NCBI RefSeq assembly: GCF_003369915.1
Contig: NC_046676.1
Location: 23,684,001 to 23,748,000, forward strand
Direction of reading: 5' to 3'
Source of the DNA: Drosophila miranda
Lineage: Eukaryota > Arthropoda > Insecta > Diptera > Drosophilidae
Length of the DNA stretch: 64,000 nt
Both the position numbers and the translations under genes were made by a program. Shown piece after piece: positions 56,877 to 64,000 of the stretch. The notes beneath the pieces are model-generated. The model made no database searches. It saw nothing but the letters and a program-made list of their open reading frames with translations, and was not told the origin of the DNA. The stretch's first letter is position 1, and the number at the start of each line of letters is the position of its first letter.

Positions 56877-57830
56877 ATCTGTAGCTTGTTTGTCTAAGTA
56901 CTGTAGTGTAATGCCAAAGGCTCAATCTATCTATAGCAATTCCTCACCCTATTCTTCCCTTTCTGGCAATTCAATTTCAGCCTCCGCGCCGCACTCCTCA
57001 GGATGGGAGCAGGCTGGTAGGATGGGGGCGAAAAGTAATCAGCAGGAAAAATGTGTAAGCGGGCGAATCACTTAATTTGTCTCAAGGGCATTTTTTCTGC
57101 ACTCTCCATCTTGGTTTTTTCTCACTGCCTGTCTGTTGGATGGAATCGGATGGGGATGGGCAACGAGCCAACGGAGTAACCAAGTTAAAAACTTTTAAGC
57201 GAAAATGGGAATTGAATTTGCAGCAACTACGGAGAATGGAGATGGGAAAGATTCGCAAAAACACACACATGCGTGTGGGGCAGCGTCAATCTATTTCATC
57301 GCACACGGTGCCACACGCCTTTTGTTCCCCAGGCAGTCGTGGGCTTCCAAACTTTCTGATGCTAACCAATTTCTGGTTTCGAGTGCTTCAATCAACTGCG
57401 TATACTCGAATGGGCATTGCCGAAGGTGTAATCTTTGGGTATGAATCAGTATAGTTCGTTAAAGCGGAGAAGCGGCGGCAGCTCGTTCTTTTATTTAAAG
57501 ATTGACACACGAGTGCAGAGGATTATCGCATCGGTCAGTGGATAGGCTCCACGAAACAGTAGTTGCCATGACTGCCAGTGGCTGTTATGTCTCCCGATTT
57601 GTCTGCATGGGTAACCTCACGAATGATTAGGTGCATCAGGCTTCTGCTCCCCGAGATCGTCCAGTTAATTCAGACACACGAACTCCCATAGCACATATCG
57701 TATATCGAAGCATCGTTTCATTTCGTTCGTTTCATCCCATCCCTGTTTCATTTTCAATCAGCTGTGTTCTATCAAGCGAAACTTGCTTAAAGTTTTACAC
57801 TAACTCCGAACATTTTTTCAAGAAATTAAA
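56877..57830. other. Intergenic region before the CK2-beta paralogue
   Basis: No gene was seen. The last part, which also reads open in frame, is more likely 5' UTR of the CK2-beta paralogue than coding sequence, because a proper short first exon begins at 57831. Confidence 0.55.
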
Positions 57831-58610
57831 ATGTCTTGCACGTCGTAAGATCTTTGAATTCCGTTATTATAAAATACGTTTTGCACGTTTTTACGCTATT
57901 CACAGAGGAAGCACCACCACTCCGCCGATGGGCGACGACAGCTGGGTCGGATGGTTTTTAAGCCAGATGGGCACCGAGTTCCTGTGCCGCGTGCCCCTGG
58001 AATTTATGAGGGAGAAGTTCAATCTGTACGGTCTGGAATCGGAGGTCATCAACTTTTCTAAATCTTTGGATACCATAATGGATCTGGAGTTTTGCGCCAA
58101 CAATTGGGTGGGCCAACAATGTGGTGACCACATTGAATCGGGGAGACTGTACGGCCTGATCCATGCCCGCTACATTATGACGCCCCCAGGCATCGATGCC
58201 ATGCGGCGGAAGTACGAGTTTGGCGACTTCGGGATCTGTCCCCGAGTCTACTGCCAGGGCCATCACGTCCTACCCATTGGGTTCAGCGAAAAGCCGTACG
58301 AGTCCACGGTGAAGATCTTTTGTCCATGCTGCCAGGATGTCTACCAGCCAACGCGGATCAGCGCCATGATAGATGGCTGCATGTTTGGGCCCAGCTTTCC
58401 CCACATGTTTCTTATGGAGTTTCCCTCGCATCGCCCAAAGCCACCCCAAGAAAAATATGTGCCTCGGTGAGTGATTTGTCCCGATCTCTGCCTCTCACCC
58501 TCACCCTCGCTCACGCCCTACTCTCTCTCCATTGCAGTCTCTATGGGTTTCAGCTGCACAAGAGCGCTTTGGAGCCAGTTCCAGATCCAGCTGCCAATGA
58601 GTCCGCCTAG
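57831..58610 (+). CDS. Ssl: CK2 regulatory beta subunit, testis-type paralogue (Ssl-like)
   Basis: This is a paralogue of the regulatory subunit of casein kinase 2. Three exons are inferred: a 14-nt first coding exon (57831-57844, MSCTS), 57906-58466 and 58538-58610. They join in phase to 215 residues, exactly the canonical CK2-beta length. Conserved elements are the WVGWFLSQMGTEFLCRVP start, LYGLIHARYIMT, and the zinc site with cysteines in CPRVYC and FCPCC. FPHMFLMEFPSHRPK and VPRLYGFQLHKSA follow near the C-terminus. The acidic loop of CK2-beta is replaced by DLEFCANNWVGQQ, and the Ser-rich autophosphorylated N-terminus is absent. I recall Ssl (CK2-beta-tes), the autosomal relative of Stellate, as lying near Pros28.1B at 60D. 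Confidence 0.85.
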
Positions 58611-61454
58611 TGCTTCTTCCGGCCTTAGCTACCCACCATTTATCATCTGAATGTACTTAGCATTAAACTAATCTCAGTGCATGGATATCGCCAGCGCCAG
58701 CAGCACACTCACACACTCACACTATGAAGACACACTGCAAAGAGTTCGCTGGCAATATCACGCACTTGACTGATCTCAATAGCTCCTTCGTTCTTACTAT
58801 TGTAGAGGTATTGTAGAGGTACTCCTAACTTAATCGCAATTTTAGCGCTTCATGCTGTATATAGAGCTGCCTTTCAACTTGTTGCAAGACTGCGAGTATG
58901 CTGCCCCTAGAAGCTGTTAGATTGCGCAATCAAAATCCACTTGCGAGCGCCGACCTGCTAAGCCCATAATGGGCATTACCCGGCGGGGCAAGGATGCTCG
59001 ATGCTTGCCGGCAGAGCTCCAGTAAGTCATTCTCTTATTATTATTTACTGCCGCTCTGCCGCTCTGCTGCTTTCAGCTGCCCCACTCGAAGCGGTTTCCT
59101 TCGTCGAGTGTCGAGACGGGGGGCCAGGCGTGGTTCTCTCTCTTTCTCTGTGGAGGCACTCACACTTTTCACACTTAATTTCATTAAGTAATTTTTCATA
59201 CTGGTACTTTTATTGAGTCTTGCAACTGGCGGAGCGTTTAATGAGCAAGCGATGGAGATTTTGCAAAGAAAGAGACCATTTCGCTTTACATTACAATTGA
59301 CAGCGTGCATTTCATTGCTCAATTCACAATGTGTTTTCCGCTTTTCCTTGTCTGTTGTTTTCTCTTCTTGCTGCCACCTGTGGATGCTGCTCCCTTTGTG
59401 CCATACCTCTTCTGTAAGCTTTTTGCTAATCAAAAGACACGATTCGAAAACAATGCGAATTCACTCCGGCTAGATGATGCATTGTCCTGCCAGCAAAAGC
59501 CTAAGTAATTGAACATCCCGAGAGTCGGAGCATATTCTTTTATTTATACTAACTCAATTTCATTCGGTACATAGATTTTTGACCACCGTATACGCTCATT
59601 CGATTAGAAATAGTTTATTTGTACAGCGAAAGTGCGGTCCGGTCCAAAATGCATTTCGCTAGAATTTCGAAACATTCGATTGCATCGCTGCCAACTCAAC
59701 AACTCCACAATTGCACCTGTGTATATTTTTTTCCAGGATTTTCTTTTTCTGTGCCATTCGGAGAACTTTCAGCGGAAATATTATTGTTTGCGGGAGGGCA
59801 CAACCCTCGTCGTTGGGCAAACAATAAACGAAATTGGACAATATGTACTATACCTCTGCAATCTCCATTGTTTTAGGGGTACAACGATAGTACAAACAAG
59901 CTGATGCAGGTCCTTGTGCAGTGGAGTCAAGCCTCTATTTTGTAAGAGGATATAGTTTTAATTATCTTAAAAACATTGATGTTTTTGCGTCATTGCTAAC
60001 ACTGTTACTGCTAACCTGCACTATATACACTATGTCGCAAACGAGCTTTCTGGATTAGATCCCAGGGTCTTCGGGCTATGGCGGTGGCCGGACCCAAAAG
60101 TCGCCCAGGCCAAAGGCCACAGCCTAGCGCGACAGGAATCATGTCCCGAGACGCGTCCAGACGAGCGCCGATTTCCAAGCCGAGCTGCATTCTTATCAAC
60201 TCTTCAGTTGCCCCCGAGTCCGTCCCCAGCTGCAAAAAGCAGTCCTGTGTCTATCCTGTGTCTAGTGCTGGTGCATGCCTATTTAAAAATGCACAAGCCG
60301 TGTCCGCTGGATACAGGAATAATCGTATATTCGAGCCTCAAATATGTGTCATAGCATTGGATGCTTTCCACAATTTCTGAACTGAAGGGATATTTGACAA
60401 CATCCCGATGGCTGCTGACCCCTGCCCAAGCACTCCCATAATGAACCTTTAATATACTAAGTTGGTTAACTTTGCCAGCCGGCCAACTTTTCCCAACTTC
60501 AGAGCGGATGCGAAAAAAATCCCAGTTGTGTTAATTTCGAGTTGAGCGCTCGACTGAGCCCCAAAGACTACAAAGCTCCTAAACGCTGGCTGATTAAGCC
60601 GCCGGGAGTTGGTCGCTGCTTTGCGCCGCTTGGTGCCTGTAACCGACACAGAAGAAAGGAGCACCGCCATAATTATCCTGATGAGATTGCCCGGAAATTA
60701 GGATAGAAGGTGACCCGGTGGTGACCCGGCCTGAGTACCGAGTTTCTCACAGAGTGAGCCGAAAGCCTGGTTAGCAGACTTCAAATTAAGTTATGGCCGG
60801 CTCCGCGGAACACCGGACATGTCTGCCTGCTAATAAGCTAAATGAAACAAAAAGGGGATGTCACTCTCAGCGGCAGTCACAAATTGATGAAGATGGAAGC
60901 GGACGGAGATGGCGACGGAGGAGACGAAACCTAATAACTTTGGCCACGCATTAATTTGAATTTATGGAGCATTTTGCACGGCCAAGCCACTCTAGGGGGA
61001 CATTGCCCGCTGGACAGGCCACTGCCCCACTGGCTTCTTCACTGCTAAACAAAGCGCGTAATGTCTGCCAAGTGCCATTGGAGGGAACGGTTTCTTCACG
61101 CCTTCAATCACAGCGCAGCGGCCTCCACTCCCACTCAGTCGAAAAAGTGGGGAAAGCGTACCGAACTCTTGCGCCAAGTTTAAGTGCTTTTAAAAAACCA
61201 TTAATGTCATTTCCTTTGCCCTTTACTGTCCTATCCTTTCCTGTCTGCCGGTCTTGTCTGTGTCTGTGTGTGTGCGGTGATGGCGGCGGCGATCCGGATG
61301 GGCTGAGGGGTCGGTTGCACCCTTTATTCACTCTTTTACTGGCCTCGCAGATGGAAAAACATCAAAATACAACAAGAATACACTAGAAACGTGAATTTTG
61401 GAAGTGTCAAATGGGATTCGGGATTCGATTGATTGATATTTGTGGGGGTTGGCT
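58611..61454. other. Gene-free stretch between CK2-beta paralogue and coiled-coil gene
   Basis: The first part is 3' UTR of the CK2-beta paralogue, with ATTAAA near 58661. The remaining 2.7 kb shows no protein-like frame, RNA gene or repeat that I can support. Confidence 0.5.
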
Positions 61455-63783
61455 CTAACGAGACTTTTTGTTACCAGATCCTTTCTGGTTAGGTGGGGGT
61501 GGTGGCTGGGGCAACGGTCCCGCGCCCCAGGTTCCCGTGGGATTTGGGATAGCTGCTGGACGATTTTGTCCAGTGAGAGCCTGAGCCCCGGTTTTAGGCA
61601 TTCCAAGAGTGGCTCCACGTGCTTCTGTACCCAGAATGGATCCACGGTGGCTCGGACCTTGAGCGGATGCACGACGAGTTTTTACAGACACTGGTGGACG
61701 AGATTGCGGCAAAGATTCCCTCCGGTTTCCGGCTCCTGGGACTTTGGGGGGAGCATCCGGAGCAGCGCCAGCAGGGGGTTCTGGACGCGATGGCTTCGCA
61801 ACAACAGCCGACTCGACTGTGGGTGCACCTCCTGCAGTTGCTGGTGCACTGGGAGGAACGTTGGTCATCCTGGCCACAGAAGGAACAGCTGTGGCATCCA
61901 GCCGGAGTTCTGGCATGGGTGGAGGTGCGACAAGGTTCGGCAGGCTGGGGTCCTTCGAGTAGCGACGAATGCCCTGCATGCGACTGGGACAGGCGCCCAG
62001 CGGTGGCGACTCCTCGTAGCAGACATGGGGGCCGTAGTCAAAGGAATCCGTGCTATCCACGGCGGGCATGCCGCGACGATGGAAACAGTTGATGGGACAG
62101 GAGGGCATACACGGCTTGTAGGGCTTCTCCACAGAGGCCATCTTCTTGATCTTGACGGCGTTGCAGTAGATCTGGTTGCGAGCATCCCGCTGGTTCTCGC
62201 GGCACATCTCCGCCTGGTCGTACTTGCGATAGGCGAGATCCGCCTGGGCGTGATACCCCGGCCAGCAGTAGTCCCGCAGCTTGCTGCGCTTCACGATACC
62301 TCTGTCCGGCTGCACATCTAAATTGTTTGACCGCGCATAGCGCTCGACGGCGGTGGCAATGGGGTAGAGGGGGCGGCCAAGCTTGCGGGACTGCTCCATG
62401 ACCTCGACGGCCTGCGCGTAAAACTTCTTGTCCTCCAGGAGGTAGGGATCGTCGTCGCAGGCAGAAATGCGCATCAGCTCCTGCTGGCGCTGCTCCAAGA
62501 ACTCCTCCCTCTGGCGGTGGAGGATGTCGCGCACCTCGGCCGTCACCCTGTCGCGGTTCCGTTGCTCGGATATCTCAAAGTGCCGGTTGGCCTCAGCGTT
62601 CTTCAGCCGGCGGGCCACCTCGAAACGTTGCAGCTCCCGCTCTCGCTTGAGCTTCTCTTCAGCCTCCCGCTTCTCCACCAGCTGGTAGGCCTTGCGCTGC
62701 TTGGCCAGCTCCTCCAGCTCGCACTGGCGACGCGCCTCGTCCACCTGCGTCTCGAATTCGTAGCGATCCTCCAGGTTGGCCTGGCGCTCCTCCAGCTTCT
62801 TCTTGCCAGCCTGCTGCAGTCGGCAGACGCGCACCGCACGCTCCTCGCGTTCGCGCTGCTGTTTCGCACGGGTCTCCTTTATGTGGGCGTTGTAGCGGCC
62901 ATCCAGTTGCCGCGTGGCTACCTGGTAGACGCAGTTGCGTCGATCATCGATCACGTCGCAAATGCGCTCATCTGTTGGGGTGGGGGATTGAGGTTTATTT
63001 TGCACACTTCTCTAAGAGTTCGATGTGGGACTCACGCTCTTCTATCTCAGCCTTCTCCCTCAGGGAATCGCGGTAGGCCTTGCGATTGAACTCAATGCTG
63101 CGTGCCTTCCTCTCCTTGAAGGCCTTCTCCTCCTTGTCCTGCAGGCACTTGTACTGCGCCCGCTCCACCACCTCGTCAAAGAGGCGCTGCTCCTTTTCAG
63201 CCGCCATGAGTTTTCGCTTCGTTTCCACGTCCTGAATGATGGCGAGACGAACGGCTTGTCGCTTCTCCTCCTCCTTGGCCGCAAGCTCCTCCTCGGTGAT
63301 GTTAGTAAAGGGTATGAGCACCTCCGGACACATGATCTCATCCTGCTCCTGCTGGCGACGGGCGTCCTCGGCGATTTCCCTGTTAAGCGCCTCATTGAAG
63401 CCCCGCTGATGGAGCATCTCGCTCTCGAGCAGTGCCTGATGCAGAGCCCGATGTCCCGGCTTCAATTGGTCGAGAATATTGTTGGCCCGCAGGATCCGCT
63501 CCTTGCGCAAACGCTCTTCGATTTTCTTGCTCTCCTGCGGCTCGACCGCGACGACTGGCGTCAGAGCCACGTTGGACTTCTCCTCCGCCTTGTGGGTGAC
63601 CATGCCCTCAAAGTAGCTGCACAGCAGATCGTTGCCCTCCTTGAGGTACTGTCGGTACCGCCGTTCCTCCTCGACATCCGCCAGCTGGGCGTGCTTCTGC
63701 TTCTGCTGGGCCCGCGACTGGATAGCCTCATAGCGCTTGGCCGACACCACGACGGGATGTACCTGGAACCGTGGCCTGTGCAT
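61455..63783 (-). CDS. Long charged coiled-coil protein, TPH/CFAP-like, possibly axonemal
   Basis: Two exons, 63783-63036 and 62971-61455, join in phase and give 754 residues. Residues 1 to about 400 are almost continuous Glu-, Arg- and Lys-rich coiled coil (QKQKHAQLADVEEERRYRQY, RQQELMRISACDDDPYLLED), like the trichohyalin/plectin-homology proteins of cilia (CFAP45, CFAP53, CFAP210 type). After these comes a conserved-looking globular part (RSKLRDYCWPGYHAQADLAY; cysteines in CMPSCPINCFHRR), then a low-complexity Pro- and Ala-rich tail. The ATG at 63783 is the first in-frame one; an acceptor-like TTCCGCACAG just upstream leaves open an extra 5' exon. Assignment to a ciliary or sperm-flagellar protein is an inference from composition and neighbours. 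Confidence 0.7.
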
Positions 63784-63957
63784 GTTCTCTGTGCGGAACA
63801 CGGGCGATCAATTTCGAGATATATAAGATGTCAGTTCAGTGTGTAATTTGATTTCACAGAAGCGAATGGAAATTGTATTTATTTTGAAATGACATTAAAT
63901 CAAACGAATGATATGCTGTGGAATTGTCAATGGCCAATGGCTTAGAGCTGCTTTCCA
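63784..63957. other. Short spacer with 3' flank of the next gene
   Basis: This separates the coiled-coil gene from the partial gene at the edge. A minus-strand AATAAA at 63878-63883 lies about 75 bp beyond that gene's stop. Confidence 0.5.
63878..63883 (-). terminator. Polyadenylation signal of the right-edge gene
   Basis: AATAAA in minus-strand sense, downstream of the partial reading frame that ends at 63958. Confidence 0.5.
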
Positions 63958-64000
63958 TCAGTCGAACTTGCAAAAGGGAACTTGCTCCACCTTGATGGTA
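63958..64000 (-). CDS. 3' end of a minus-strand gene cut by the window edge
   Basis: The last 14 codons before a TGA read TIKVEQVPFCKFD. A polyadenylation signal at the expected distance supports a real 3' end. The fragment is too short to identify the product. Confidence 0.45.
   Translation of the reverse strand, partial: TIKVEQVPFCKFD

Noticed and set aside
57631-57927. Longer N-terminus for the CK2-beta paralogue by reading the upstream frame straight through
   Set aside because: The upstream translation has no similarity to CK2-beta. A GT-AG intron at 57845-57905 with a proper short first exon gives a family-like start and the exact canonical length.
63784-63801. Start of the coiled-coil protein at 63801
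   Set aside because: That codon is GTG. The first in-frame ATG is at 63783, and an acceptor-like site lies between the two.

Overview
The window is euchromatin from a fly of the genus Drosophila. It has short introns of about 60 bp, Drosophila core-promoter motifs and strongly Drosophila-like proteins. It is most likely Muller element C of an obscura-group species; the species is an inference. There is no bacterial, CRISPR, rRNA or tRNA content, and I saw no intact transposon.

Left block (0.7-18.3 kb): Trap1 (mitochondrial HSP90, -), Bap170 (ARID2-type subunit of PBAP chromatin remodelling, -), a small secreted SVWC-type cysteine-rich peptide gene (-), a flavin-containing monooxygenase (-) and debcl (Bcl-2 family, +). 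Middle block (19.3-48.4 kb): a ZCCHC8 orthologue (NEXT RNA-surveillance complex, +), a SMIM14-like small membrane protein with very short exons (-), one ionotropic receptor (+), Brca2 with 13 BRC repeats (-), a two-RRM PABP-like protein with a very long A-rich 3' region (+), a cluster of three ionotropic receptors (-) and Letm1 (+). Right block (51-64 kb): genes that look testis-biased. These are a small unidentified protein, a testis-type proteasome alpha4 paralogue, a 215-residue CK2-beta paralogue of the Ssl type, and a long coiled-coil protein that may be axonemal. The last codons of one more minus-strand gene lie at the right edge.

I recall the left-block genes as lying near cytological 42 in D. 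melanogaster and the middle and right blocks near 60. The debcl/ZCCHC8 interval would then be a rearrangement junction.

The most interesting non-genic signal is a modular dispersed repeat. A GGTATATTT array (module P, like Ohler motif 6) is joined to one of two different upstream modules (R or Q). Copies repeatedly sit just upstream of genes, pointing at their start: Trap1, Bap170, debcl, ZCCHC8 and Letm1. Some end in a motif-1-like CACACTG site. Other notable points are a near-identical 636-bp higher-order repeat inside Brca2, a sharply bounded gene-conversion-like tract between two receptor genes, a GC-AG intron in Letm1, and a CK2-beta paralogue without its acidic loop.
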